A stretch of 64,000 bases of DNA from Mangrovibacterium diazotrophicum (lineage in GTDB: Bacteria > Bacteroidota > Bacteroidia > Bacteroidales > Prolixibacteraceae). The position numbers and the translations under genes were made by a program. Position 1 is the first letter of the stretch, and each line of letters opens with the position of its first letter. Below are positions 44,752 through 53,224 of this stretch, one piece after another. The notes below the pieces were generated by a model. It did no database searches and was not told the DNA's origin. It saw nothing but the letters and a program-made list of their open reading frames with translations. The stretch is taken from positions 2,219,320 through 2,283,319 of the forward strand of contig NZ_RAPN01000001.1 in assembly GCF_003610535.1 (NCBI RefSeq), given 5' to 3'.

Positions 44752-47457
44752 ATGGCCGGTAAAAAACATAAAACAACCTTTGGAACAGTCGCTTTGAGCC
44801 TGTTTTGGCTTATCCTGCTCTCAGGCGTTTTACTGGCTGTCCCGTTCGATGTGGACTCGCCCTATTTAAGCGTGAGCGGAATGATGGTTGGCAATCCATG
44901 GGCTTCCTTCATCCGGAACCTGCATTACTGGAGCTCACAGTTCTTTCTTATTTGCAGTTTGCTTCATATGTACGATCATTTTCACAACAAAGAACGAATT
45001 GGCTTGAAGCCAGGCATGGCATTGCGGCTGAGCGTCGGCGTACTCATCATTTTCCTGGCCATGCTGACCGGTTTTTTGCTGAAAGGTGATGCAGATAGCC
45101 TGCAGGCCCGACAGATTCTGGAAACACTTGCTCAACGCATCCCCATTATCGGCGAATCGCTGGCCTTTTCGCTACTGGGCAAACCGGATAGTTTCCAATT
45201 AATTTATGTCCATCATATTGCCACTTTTACGATTTTCATCGCCATCATTATGGTGGAACACAGCCGTCGATTTTGGCCATCAGCATTGGAATTTCTCATG
45301 ACTTCTGTCGGAACACTTCTGGCGAGCTACCTTTTCAGCGCCCCCTTGCACGACAACCTGAATCCAACCGTGAAAGGGCCTTGGTACTTTGTCGGGTTCC
45401 AGGAAATCCTGCACTGGTTCAGTCGTCCGGAGTGGACTTTATTGATTCTTTTGGCACTGCTGGCGTTGGTCTACTTTGTCAATACTTACAACGGGAAACT
45501 TGTACTGGTTAGTAAACGAAGTTTGCTTGTTTTTACGACGTTCTACTTCGTGCTTACCATCATTGGCCTTTTCTTCCGCGGCGAGCATTGGAGCTGGACT
45601 TATCCAGGCGCTCCAAGCTACAACTATAGTGTGTTGCACAATTTCAAGTCGCCAATGGTGAAGTTTTCGCCTGAATTCGGAGCGGATGCAGCCAACAACT
45701 CGCCAACTGTTTTGGGGCGAAAAGAAAGTTGCCTGGCCTGCCACAACCAGCCACACGGTTTTGTTGATGCGCATAAACCCGACGTTATCGGCTGTTTTTC
45801 ATGCCACGGAGGCGATCCGTTTGCAACCGGCAAGCAGCAGTCGCACCGCAACATGATTTTGATTCCCGGAAATCTTGCCACAGCATCGCAGTCCTGCGGC
45901 ACCATGCAGTGCCACCCCAATATTGTTGAACGCGTTCCGACCGGTTTGATGTCGACCCTCAGCGGAATGATCAGCGTTGATCGATTCGTTTTTAATGAGC
46001 AGGACAATCCAGATCAACTGACCGATGTGCATCAACTGGGCAATTCCGCTGCCGACGAGCATCTAAAAAACCTGTGCGTCCGATGTCATCTTGGAAATCC
46101 CAAAACCGAGATTGGTCCAATTACAGAAATGAGCCGCGGCGGAGGATGTCTGGCCTGTCACCTTAATTACAGCCAAGAAGCCAAGGATGAAATAGCAGAT
46201 AGTTCCCTTGAAGTCCGAAAGTTTCACCCGGCAGTGAGTTTGCAGGTAACGAACAACCATTGTTTTGGATGCCACAGCCGCTCAGGTCGAATTTCGACCA
46301 ATTACGAAGGATGGCACGAGACCACACTGGAAGCCAGCCAAATGACGAACGATTCCAACTACCGATTGGTGGAGGAAAGCCGCGTCTTTACGAAAGAGCC
46401 CGAAGATGTCCACCACAAAGCCGGTATGGAATGTATCGATTGTCATCATTCGTACGAGCTGATGGGCGACGGTAAACATTATGCCCACGAGGAAGATCAG
46501 CAAGATGTGCAATGCAGCGATTGTCATTTTTCGGGAAAAGCCAACACGCTTGCAGCAACCGATCTGGATAACGAATCAGCACTCATAGCCGCTCTGCGCT
46601 TCGGGAATATCAATAACCGGATGATCTTAAAAACTGCCAAACACCAGCATGCACTGATCAACACTTCTGTAGAAAACGACTCTGTGTTCCTATACGGAAA
46701 GAACACAGGCAAAAAAATGCCGGTGAAAGCGCCGGCGGCGGTTTGTACCCGAAACAACGCCCACCAAAACCTGGCCTGCTCCAGCTGCCACAGCTCGTGG
46801 GCACCAAGCTGTGTTGGCTGCCACAACAGCTACGATCCGAACGAACCGGGCTACGACATGACGCGCAACGAAGAAAAACGAGGTAGCTGGGTTGAATACA
46901 TTGGAACCTACACCGCCAAAGAACCAGCTTTGGGCGTTCGCGTTTCGGATGAAAAAACAGAAGTTATTCCGGTAACACCCGGCATGGTGCTCACCATAGA
47001 CAAGAAATCGTACCCGAACTCAAAAGGCGACTCCGTAATTTTTCACCGACTGTTTGCTCCCACCGCACCGCATACAACTTCTGCAAAAGGGAGAGATTGC
47101 AAAAGCTGCCACAATAACCCGGTTGCCCTGGGATTTGGCGAGGGCGAATTAACCTACAAAATAGAAAACGGAAAAGGCCAGTGGGTATTCAATGCTACTT
47201 ATGAAGATGATCCGAACGACGGGCTTCCGGCAGACGCGTGGACCGGATTTCTGCAAACCCGGGAAGGAACGGTTTCAACCCGAACAAACGTCAAACCGTT
47301 CAATGTAAAACAACAGCAAGAGATACTGATCGTGGGTGCTTGCCTCAATTGTCATGATGAAAATTCGGGAGTGATGAAAAGAAGTCTGGAAAATTTCGAG
47401 GAATTACTGCAACAACGGAGCAGTCAATGTATCCTTCCGAATTGGCCCCAACCTTAG
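44752..47457 (+). CDS. Cytochrome b fused to a multiheme cytochrome c
   Basis: A 901-residue fusion, started at the ATG 1 bp after the Rieske stop. Residues 1-280 are a cytochrome b core with about seven helices. Heme b ligand pairs are H58/H72 (x13) and H155/H170 (x14), the latter being b6-type spacing. The Qo motif is GPWY (209-212) in place of PEWY. From about 325 onward there is no further helix. This part has 11 CXXCH motifs, from CLACH (327-331) to CLNCH near the C-terminus, and one CX4CH (CGTMQCH), about 12 hemes. It should oxidise quinol and pass electrons to a periplasmic heme wire. Confidence 0.88.
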   Translation: MAGKKHKTTFGTVALSLFWLILLSGVLLAVPFDVDSPYLSVSGMMVGNPWASFIRNLHYWSSQFFLICSLLHMYDHFHNKERIGLKPGMALRLSVGVLIIFLAMLTGFLLKGDADSLQARQILETLAQRIPIIGESLAFSLLGKPDSFQLIYVHHIATFTIFIAIIMVEHSRRFWPSALEFLMTSVGTLLASYLFSAPLHDNLNPTVKGPWYFVGFQEILHWFSRPEWTLLILLALLALVYFVNTYNGKLVLVSKRSLLVFTTFYFVLTIIGLFFRGEHWSWTYPGAPSYNYSVLHNFKSPMVKFSPEFGADAANNSPTVLGRKESCLACHNQPHGFVDAHKPDVIGCFSCHGGDPFATGKQQSHRNMILIPGNLATASQSCGTMQCHPNIVERVPTGLMSTLSGMISVDRFVFNEQDNPDQLTDVHQLGNSAADEHLKNLCVRCHLGNPKTEIGPITEMSRGGGCLACHLNYSQEAKDEIADSSLEVRKFHPAVSLQVTNNHCFGCHSRSGRISTNYEGWHETTLEASQMTNDSNYRLVEESRVFTKEPEDVHHKAGMECIDCHHSYELMGDGKHYAHEEDQQDVQCSDCHFSGKANTLAATDLDNESALIAALRFGNINNRMILKTAKHQHALINTSVENDSVFLYGKNTGKKMPVKAPAAVCTRNNAHQNLACSSCHSSWAPSCVGCHNSYDPNEPGYDMTRNEEKRGSWVEYIGTYTAKEPALGVRVSDEKTEVIPVTPGMVLTIDKKSYPNSKGDSVIFHRLFAPTAPHTTSAKGRDCKSCHNNPVALGFGEGELTYKIENGKGQWVFNATYEDDPNDGLPADAWTGFLQTREGTVSTRTNVKPFNVKQQQEILIVGACLNCHDENSGVMKRSLENFEELLQQRSSQCILPNWPQP

Positions 47458-48020
47458 AACTTGTTCAGTTCTTCCATGCTATTCATATTATCGAAAAGGC
47501 GTGGATATTTTGCCACCAAATGGTCAACTTCCAGCAAATTCAATTTCGAAGAATGAATAACCTGCTGCAGTTTATAATTCCGCTCAATCAACTGCGTTTC
47601 AAAAAATGAAGCCATTTCTTTCCTGTAGACAGCAATCAGCGGCTCGACTCCACATTTATGAGTGGGAACAACGGCGTTGAAACCGCTTGTATTGGCCAGC
47701 AACAACTCGATCAACTCGGGCTGCACAAACGGAACATCGCAACTGATAACAATATTGTGATCGAAATTGGTCTCCGCAAGCGCAGCGTGCAAACCGCCAA
47801 TCGGCCCACATTTTTGATACACATCAGCAACCGTGCGCAATCCCAGTTTTTCATGTGCGCGAATATTGGTGCTGATAATTATTTCGGAGCAAAAAGGTTT
47901 CAATAAATCGATCGCATAATCAATGAGGCGTTTCCCTTCAAAAGTCACGAGCGCTTTATCGGTTCCCATGCGAGAACTCATACCACCGGCCATAATTATC
48001 CCGCCAATTTCTTCCTTCAT
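47454..48020 (-). CDS. mobA: Molybdenum cofactor guanylyltransferase MobA
   Basis: A 188-residue nucleotidyltransferase from the ATG at 48020; an upstream extension to 48071 lacks family features. GIIMAGGMSSRMGTDKALV is the MobA nucleotide loop, and ISCDVPFVQPELI carries the metal Asp. It makes bis-MGD, needed by the nearby molybdoenzyme. It is convergent with the cytochrome b fusion and overlaps its stop by 4 bp. Confidence 0.9.
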   Translation of the reverse strand: MKEEIGGIIMAGGMSSRMGTDKALVTFEGKRLIDYAIDLLKPFCSEIIISTNIRAHEKLGLRTVADVYQKCGPIGGLHAALAETNFDHNIVISCDVPFVQPELIELLLANTSGFNAVVPTHKCGVEPLIAVYRKEMASFFETQLIERNYKLQQVIHSSKLNLLEVDHLVAKYPRLFDNMNSMEELNKF

Positions 48021-48143
48021 CAGATTGCTGATTTTTGTTTTACCCGAAGTTCGGAAAATTCGACCAAACACGAAAAGAAAAATTTCCGTTTGCAGCCCGT
48101 TACCTCTAATCCATTCTCCGTCTAAATAGAAAAGAAATTAATT

Positions 48144-48239
48144 ATGAAAGCGGGTAATTCGAAAAGTCAGGGGAACTTGATCGCGTTTTCAATTGGATTG
48201 GCGCTGATTGTGATTCTGGTCATCATATATCTGACATAA
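48144..48239 (+). CDS. Small single-helix membrane protein (31 aa)
   Basis: ATG at 48144, stop 48237-48239. The product is a ten-residue polar head (MKAGNSKSQG) followed by one hydrophobic helix of about 19 residues ending in YLT. It is a free-standing small ORF followed by a strong hairpin at 48263, which argues that it is transcribed. No known family recognised. Confidence 0.5.
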   Translation: MKAGNSKSQGNLIAFSIGLALIVILVIIYLT

Positions 48240-48262
48240 GCGCAACCCAAAGAGGGAAAGGG

Positions 48263-48299
48263 AACACCGGGACACACAGAGATCCCGGTGTTTTATATT
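48263..48299. terminator. Terminator after the small ORF
   Basis: AACACCGGGA (48263-48272) pairs perfectly with TCCCGGTGTT (48283-48292), followed by a T-rich run. It can also serve the minus-strand gene ending at 48304. Confidence 0.85.
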
Positions 48300-48303
48300 T
48301 TTG

Positions 48304-49101
48304 TCAATACCGAATACAAACCAACGGATGGACGGGTAAAGCCCGGTAAATTGCTTTGGCATCCGCTTCGGAAATCACCATACCAATTTGCGGCACATAT
48401 TCCGGAACTTTAAAGGCAAGCGTTTGCTCCATATCTTTCTTCAACCCTGCAAAATCCTGCTGCCACCAAAAACGTTGCCCCATCCACCAATCCGATTTCG
48501 AATCGGCATCCGAACCTTCAATCTTCACAACAATTCCATTATCGAGTTTTAGCAACCAGTGGACTGCTTCGGCTTTCACGCTGTCGGCAATATGTGTTTG
48601 GTTCGCAAACTCAATCGTATCTTTCGGCGCTTTCTTGATTTTTAATGGTTCTTTTTCGATCGTCGACAAGGCACTCTCGCCCACTGCCTGCACGCCGAAA
48701 TAATGGTAGTAGGCACCGGTGTTCAGGTACTTAAAAAATGGATCGTAGCGAAACTCCTGAATTTTGACACTTTTCAAAACAACACCTTTCAACTCGAGCT
48801 GCAACAGGCTGTCCTTCAAATCCACGCTCAAACTAATGGAGTCGGTTTTTGAAATCTGAAACCGGGTTTCGAGCCAAATCTTTTCTTTATATAGTTTGAA
48901 ATAAGTAGAATCCACATCGTGCCCAACTGAAAGCAGTTGAACATCCTCTAGTTCATACAAAGCTTTCAGATGTTTGCGAACGGCGATCACCGACAAAACG
49001 GCATACTGAACTGCCACAAACAACAGGATGAGCGGCACCACCACCGCAAAAAATTTCCGGACCGGATGAGACGGTTTCCGGCTATGCTTTTGAATATTCA
49101 T
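48304..49101 (-). CDS. Membrane-anchored hypothetical protein in L,D-transpeptidase operon
   Basis: A 265-residue protein from the ATG at 49101, 1 bp after the L,D-transpeptidase stop. One N-terminal helix (about 15-37) is followed by an extracytoplasmic domain with strand-rich stretches. The middle has SISLSVDLKDSLLQLELKG. No family or active site is recognised. Its tight linkage to two cell-wall transpeptidases suggests an envelope role. Confidence 0.7.
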   Translation of the reverse strand: MNIQKHSRKPSHPVRKFFAVVVPLILLFVAVQYAVLSVIAVRKHLKALYELEDVQLLSVGHDVDSTYFKLYKEKIWLETRFQISKTDSISLSVDLKDSLLQLELKGVVLKSVKIQEFRYDPFFKYLNTGAYYHYFGVQAVGESALSTIEKEPLKIKKAPKDTIEFANQTHIADSVKAEAVHWLLKLDNGIVVKIEGSDADSKSDWWMGQRFWWQQDFAGLKKDMEQTLAFKVPEYVPQIGMVISEADAKAIYRALPVHPLVCIRY

Positions 49102-49102
49102 A

Positions 49103-49831
49103 TCAGTAAATAAATACTTTGGCCCCTGTTGGCAGGGTTTTGTAAACTGCTTCCAAATCATCGTCGTTCATCCGGATACAACCATGCGTAACAGGCTGCC
49201 CTAAAAAACGTTTATACAGCGTACCGTGAATCAGGTATCCATCGCCCAGGCTCAGCGCATAATCGCCCAACACGCCGTACTCGTAACGCGAAGGATCGTT
49301 AGCCGGCGGAATGGGCAAGCCTTCTTCAACAAATGCCCAGTCGGGTCTGCGCCAAACCGGGTTGGTAATTTTTCCCTTGATGGTAAATACGCCTTTGGGC
49401 GTCTCGAATACCCAGTTTTTTTCATTCTCCGCCTCCAGCTTTGTGTAGCTTCCGGTCGAGCAGAGTCCTTCACGAATCAGCTGTTTATTTTGATACAAAA
49501 AGAAGGTATTATCTGTTGTGTTGACAATCAGGTAGACACCACCAGGGGTAAGGCGTTCAATCTTTTTTTGCAGCCGACCGATATCAGCCATCACATCTTT
49601 CTCGGAAGGCAACTCTGCCAAAGCAGTTTCTGTGCTATCTTGCTTAATCGCGTAGAACAAGCTCCGTCCCTTCAACCAAGGGGTAGTCGAAAACAAGATC
49701 AGCAGAGCCACAACCACAGAAGCAATCAGGATCGCAATGAACCCAATCCATCCCCATACAGGCATGCAAGCTTTCACGATCTCCTGCTCTTTTTTCGAAT
49801 TGATCGTTTCCTCATTTATTTCATTCTCCAT
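49103..49831 (-). CDS. L,D-transpeptidase (YkuD domain), second of two
   Basis: A 242-residue protein with an N-terminal helix (about 26-48) and a YkuD domain (about 98-242). The catalytic signature is YLIHGTLYKRF...THGCIRM, with the active Cys in HGC near residue 217 and the His of IHG near 201. L,D-transpeptidases crosslink peptidoglycan or attach lipoproteins. A second copy lies immediately upstream (gap 15 bp). Confidence 0.93.
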   Translation of the reverse strand: MENEINEETINSKKEQEIVKACMPVWGWIGFIAILIASVVVALLILFSTTPWLKGRSLFYAIKQDSTETALAELPSEKDVMADIGRLQKKIERLTPGGVYLIVNTTDNTFFLYQNKQLIREGLCSTGSYTKLEAENEKNWVFETPKGVFTIKGKITNPVWRRPDWAFVEEGLPIPPANDPSRYEYGVLGDYALSLGDGYLIHGTLYKRFLGQPVTHGCIRMNDDDLEAVYKTLPTGAKVFIY

Positions 49832-49846
49832 CGAAGAAATCAGTTA

Positions 49847-50956
49847 TTAGTTTCCCAAAATTTCACTCAGGGGCTTTAGCGAGCCCACAATAACAACCGG
49901 AGTCCCTACGGCAACCATCCGGTACAACGAGTCCATGTCATCGTTTTTCAGCGCCACGCAACCATCGGTCCAGTCCACCCCTTTGCCGCCCAGCCCGTGC
50001 AGTTCAATCAAACCACCAATATCCGCTTTTGCGGGAAGGCTGCCATTTCGTTTGGCCGCTGCAAACCGGCTACGGTCATCGTCATTCGGATAATTAATCA
50101 GCAAAGCTTTATAGAATGTGGTACGTGAACCGTCTTTTTTCTGCGTAATCTGGTAAATCCCTTCGGGCGTGGCCTTGTCTCCTTTTCGCTGCTTATCGCC
50201 CATCCAGTTCATACCAAGTTCAATTTCGTAAGTGCGAAGAACTTTTCCGCTTTGATAAACCATGCAACGGTGCGCCAGCTTATCTACCAGAATGACTTTC
50301 TTGCCACCCTTCGACATTTTTACGGCCTTTTCGGCCTGTTTCTGCCATTGGCCATGCCCACCAAACCAATTTCGCACAAGCTTTTCTGCCTTATCATTAG
50401 AACTCTCAATCAGTTCTTTGGCTTGCACAAAATGCTTATCGGCTTCGGTAAACCGCTTGTTCTGCCAGGCAAACTTAGCTTCCGAAAGTTTCAGCACGCC
50501 TTTATTATGCGCTTTGGTAACACTGCCCGGCAAAGGCATTCGCTTGTAATAGCGATTGTAAAGCGAAACTTGCTTTTCCAGCTCAGTCACCCCTTTTTTC
50601 ACGCGGGTGTCGGCCGATTTGGAACGATTTCCGGAAAGCTGCTGTGCTTCTGTGGCTTTGTCGATCGCTTCCGCAATCCAGCCATCCAGCCGCGAATAAT
50701 TGCGAAACAAAAAGAACCGTTCGTTTTCCTGCGCCCAGCACTGCATAGCTGAGTCGTAAGCCTGGCTGGCCTGCCGATAAACCTCTTCGGCGTAAACTTC
50801 AGCCTCCGACTTTTGCGCCAGGTGCAAGGCTTCCCGCGCCATTCTCATGGCAGCAACCGGCGGCTTCGGAGTTCGATAGACGACATATCCTGCGCAACAC
50901 CCCAAGACCACAAAAATCCAAAATCCCCAAACAACTCCCCTTTTCAGTTTACGCAT
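49847..50956 (-). CDS. L,D-transpeptidase (YkuD domain) with helical N-terminal region, first of two
   Basis: A 369-residue protein: helix anchor (about 8-26), a long helical region (about 35-215) rich in charged residues and the YkuD domain (about 220-355). The catalytic motif is IELHGLGGKGVDWTDGCVALKN, with His in LHG and the Cys in DGC; the usual Ser before the Gly is Asp. The helical part may span the periplasm or bind partners such as the coiled-coil lipoprotein at 51036. Confidence 0.92.
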   Translation of the reverse strand: MRKLKRGVVWGFWIFVVLGCCAGYVVYRTPKPPVAAMRMAREALHLAQKSEAEVYAEEVYRQASQAYDSAMQCWAQENERFFLFRNYSRLDGWIAEAIDKATEAQQLSGNRSKSADTRVKKGVTELEKQVSLYNRYYKRMPLPGSVTKAHNKGVLKLSEAKFAWQNKRFTEADKHFVQAKELIESSNDKAEKLVRNWFGGHGQWQKQAEKAVKMSKGGKKVILVDKLAHRCMVYQSGKVLRTYEIELGMNWMGDKQRKGDKATPEGIYQITQKKDGSRTTFYKALLINYPNDDDRSRFAAAKRNGSLPAKADIGGLIELHGLGGKGVDWTDGCVALKNDDMDSLYRMVAVGTPVVIVGSLKPLSEILGN

Positions 50957-50969
50957 AGAACCAATTCTT

Positions 50970-51000
50970 AAAAAAATCCCCGGGAGAAAAATCCCGGGGA
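50970..51000 (-). terminator. Terminator of the coiled-coil lipoprotein gene
   Basis: TCCCCGGGA (50977-50985) pairs perfectly with TCCCGGGGA (50992-51000); on the minus strand it is followed by TTTTTT. Confidence 0.85.
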
Positions 51001-51035
51001 AAATTCTTGGTAATTACCGTTAAAAAATACGGTTC

Positions 51036-51638
51036 TTATCTTTTTTTGTTTTTGGCATATTTTGCGATCACTTCGCTCAGCTCGGTGTTGATAGCCACTG
51101 CTTTTTCTTTTGATGCTTTTGATTTTTCCAATGCACCCATCAAGTTATCAGCAGCAACCAGATCAGTTACTTCAGTTTGTGAAGCTTCGATCAGGGCGAT
51201 GTCGCCTTTGATAGCTTCCAAAGCAGCAGCACCTTCTTTACCTTTAGGAGCCTGAGCTACCAGCTCGTTGTTTTGAGCAACCAGGTCAGCGATTTCAGTT
51301 TGAAGTGCAGCAACTTCTTGTTTCACTTCTTCTTTGCGAACTTCAGTTTTTGTTTTGGTATCAGCAGCCAACTGTGTTACAACAACCAATTGTTCTTTTA
51401 CCTTGTCGAAGTTCTTGAAAAGCTTACCATTTTGAGCTTCTACATTTTCGTTTACAGCGCGCATCGAATCTTGCAAAGCAGCAAAATCTTCAGCTACGTA
51501 AACATCTGCACCGGCAGTTTTTGCAGCTTCAATTGCAACGTTAGCTGCATCAATTTCAGCTTGAGGAATTTTACCACAGCTACTAAACAAGACAGCGATA
51601 CTTACTGCTGTCAACGCGATCATCAACTTTTTTTTCAT
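51036..51638 (-). CDS. Coiled-coil lipoprotein
   Basis: A 200-residue lipoprotein: lipobox LFSSC (Cys21), then Ala/Glu/Lys-rich heptads throughout, so nearly all helix. It resembles DUF4398-type and Lpp-like helical lipoproteins in build; no enzyme motif. It is placed upstream of, and in the same direction as, two L,D-transpeptidases, but separated from them by its own terminator. An envelope-tethering substrate of those enzymes is a reasonable but unproven idea. Confidence 0.8.
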   Translation of the reverse strand: MKKKLMIALTAVSIAVLFSSCGKIPQAEIDAANVAIEAAKTAGADVYVAEDFAALQDSMRAVNENVEAQNGKLFKNFDKVKEQLVVVTQLAADTKTKTEVRKEEVKQEVAALQTEIADLVAQNNELVAQAPKGKEGAAALEAIKGDIALIEASQTEVTDLVAADNLMGALEKSKASKEKAVAINTELSEVIAKYAKNKKR

Positions 51639-51802
51639 CGTAAATAAGTAAAATTTATTTTTTCAAGTGAATTCCAAACCCAATGCTTATTTTCGTTTTA
51701 GTTTATCCCAATCAGGATTGAAATCTCCATTTAGACGGAGGTAAATTCTGAAGTAACGCAACGGATGAAAAAAATTTTAAAATTCTATTTTGAACCTGGT
51801 TT

Positions 51803-52372
51803 ATGACCAAAGCTCAATACAAAGATCTGCCTGACGAAGAGCTTGTTCGACTGATTGCTCAGGAAAATAAAACCGAGCTTTTCGAACTTCTTTATAAAAG
51901 GTATTTTCTGAAAGTTGTCGACAAATGCTACAGTTTTATCAAAAACCGAAGCATGGCGGAGGATTTTGCCAACGATATTTTCTCGAAAGCCTTCGAAAAA
52001 CTTCCCGGCTTTAAGGGTAACGCTCATTTTTCGTCGTGGCTGTACGCCATTACCTATAATTACTCGATTGACTACCTGCGACTGAAAAAGAAGCTGCACT
52101 ACCCGAACTGGAACACGGAAAACGAGATCCAGGACATCCCGGACGAATCGGAAGCCGATCTGCAGGATTTGAGCTACGACAACCTGCTGCAGATTCTGGA
52201 AATGATTCACCCCGAGGAAAAAGCCTTGTTACTGATGAAATACCAGGACAACCTGCCGGGAAAAAGCATTGCCCAAACGCTGCGCATTAGTGAAGACGCG
52301 GTGAAAATGCGATTGAAACGAGCGAGGACTCGGGTCATTTACCTGTACCAAACCAAATTCGAAAAAGATTAA
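51803..52372 (+). CDS. ECF-type RNA polymerase sigma factor
   Basis: A 189-residue sigma factor: region 2 with LYKRYFLKVVDKCYSFIKN and DIFSKAFEKLPGF...FSSWLYAITYN, and region 4 (about 125-180) with HPEEKALLLMKYQDNLPGKSIAQTL and EDAVKMRLKRAR. Typical group 4 length and spacing. The following gene (gap 64 bp) may encode its regulator or target; it has no anti-sigma domain that I can see. Confidence 0.95.
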   Translation: MTKAQYKDLPDEELVRLIAQENKTELFELLYKRYFLKVVDKCYSFIKNRSMAEDFANDIFSKAFEKLPGFKGNAHFSSWLYAITYNYSIDYLRLKKKLHYPNWNTENEIQDIPDESEADLQDLSYDNLLQILEMIHPEEKALLLMKYQDNLPGKSIAQTLRISEDAVKMRLKRARTRVIYLYQTKFEKD

Positions 52373-52436
52373 TCGGACTAACCAACGTTACTTTCAGAAA
52401 AAAGAACGTCAAAAGCTAAGCAGAAAACAGACAAAC

Positions 52437-52844
52437 ATGGATGTAAAAAATTTCTTTCAAAAAATACTTTCCGGCAACAAATCCATACAGGTTCCGGCAG
52501 CAGTGAAAACCAGCTTTACCAAACAATTTGCTGATCCGTTGAATCTGGAGTGGCACAAAGCCGCCGAGCAATTCGAGGCCGTCTTTTATAAAGAAGACCT
52601 GGAACACATTGCCCGTTACAAAGTCGATGGCGAGATCACCTGCCTTAAAGTTAATCTACCACTGGACGGACTTCCGGAAGCAGTCAGCACAGCGGCGCAG
52701 TCTCATGGTGAATTGATGAATGCCATCTCAATTTTGTGCGATGAAACGCAGAAATACGAGGTTATTGTTCGCGACGCGGAGCTAAATCGCTATTTCCTGC
52801 TGATTAGCCCAAACGGCGAAGTATCTGAAAAAGAAAAACTTTAA
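52437..52844 (+). CDS. PepSY-like hypothetical protein
   Basis: A 135-residue protein without signal peptide or helix. The stretch FADPLNLEWHKAAEQFEAVFYKEDLEHIARYKVDGEI has the pattern of Bacteroidota PepSY-like (BLIP-like) proteins, in which V..W......Y.A.F.....E....Y...G is conserved. Those are normally exported; this one appears cytosolic. It is probably co-transcribed with the ECF sigma factor and may act as its partner. Confidence 0.6.
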   Translation: MDVKNFFQKILSGNKSIQVPAAVKTSFTKQFADPLNLEWHKAAEQFEAVFYKEDLEHIARYKVDGEITCLKVNLPLDGLPEAVSTAAQSHGELMNAISILCDETQKYEVIVRDAELNRYFLLISPNGEVSEKEKL

Positions 52845-52909
52845 GAACGAACAAAAAAAAATTCTGTTACAAGTACAGAAAACGCTTGCAGGGATCAGAA
52901 ATAAAATAC

Positions 52910-52917
52910 TATATTTG
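52910..52917 (+). promoter_or_regulatory. -7 element of tRNA-His
   Basis: TATATTTG, an exact TAnnTTTG match, with CTTG at 52885-52888 as a possible -33 element; 17 bp before the tRNA. Confidence 0.45.
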
Positions 52918-52934
52918 CACCCGCAAGCAAAAAT

Positions 52935-53009
<75 letters not shown>

Positions 53010-53015
53010 CCAAAC

Positions 53016-53045
53016 AAAAGGATGTCAGAAACGACATCCTTTTTG
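53016..53045 (+). terminator. Terminator after tRNA-His
   Basis: AAAAGGATGTC pairs with GACATCCTTTT around a six-base loop, followed by a T run. Confidence 0.85.
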
Positions 53046-53224
53046 TTTTATGACTCTCACTGCGGCCTTGCACTTCTTTTTCACACAGACAGAAAACGAT
53101 ACCGATCACACGCCGGCAAAGTTCATGATATGAAATCAAAACATGAAAGAATTAGCCAGCTAGGCTCATCTACAAGGAAAGAGAAAGAGAGGAAATTGTT
53201 GCAACTCCCTCTCCTCTATTCTAT

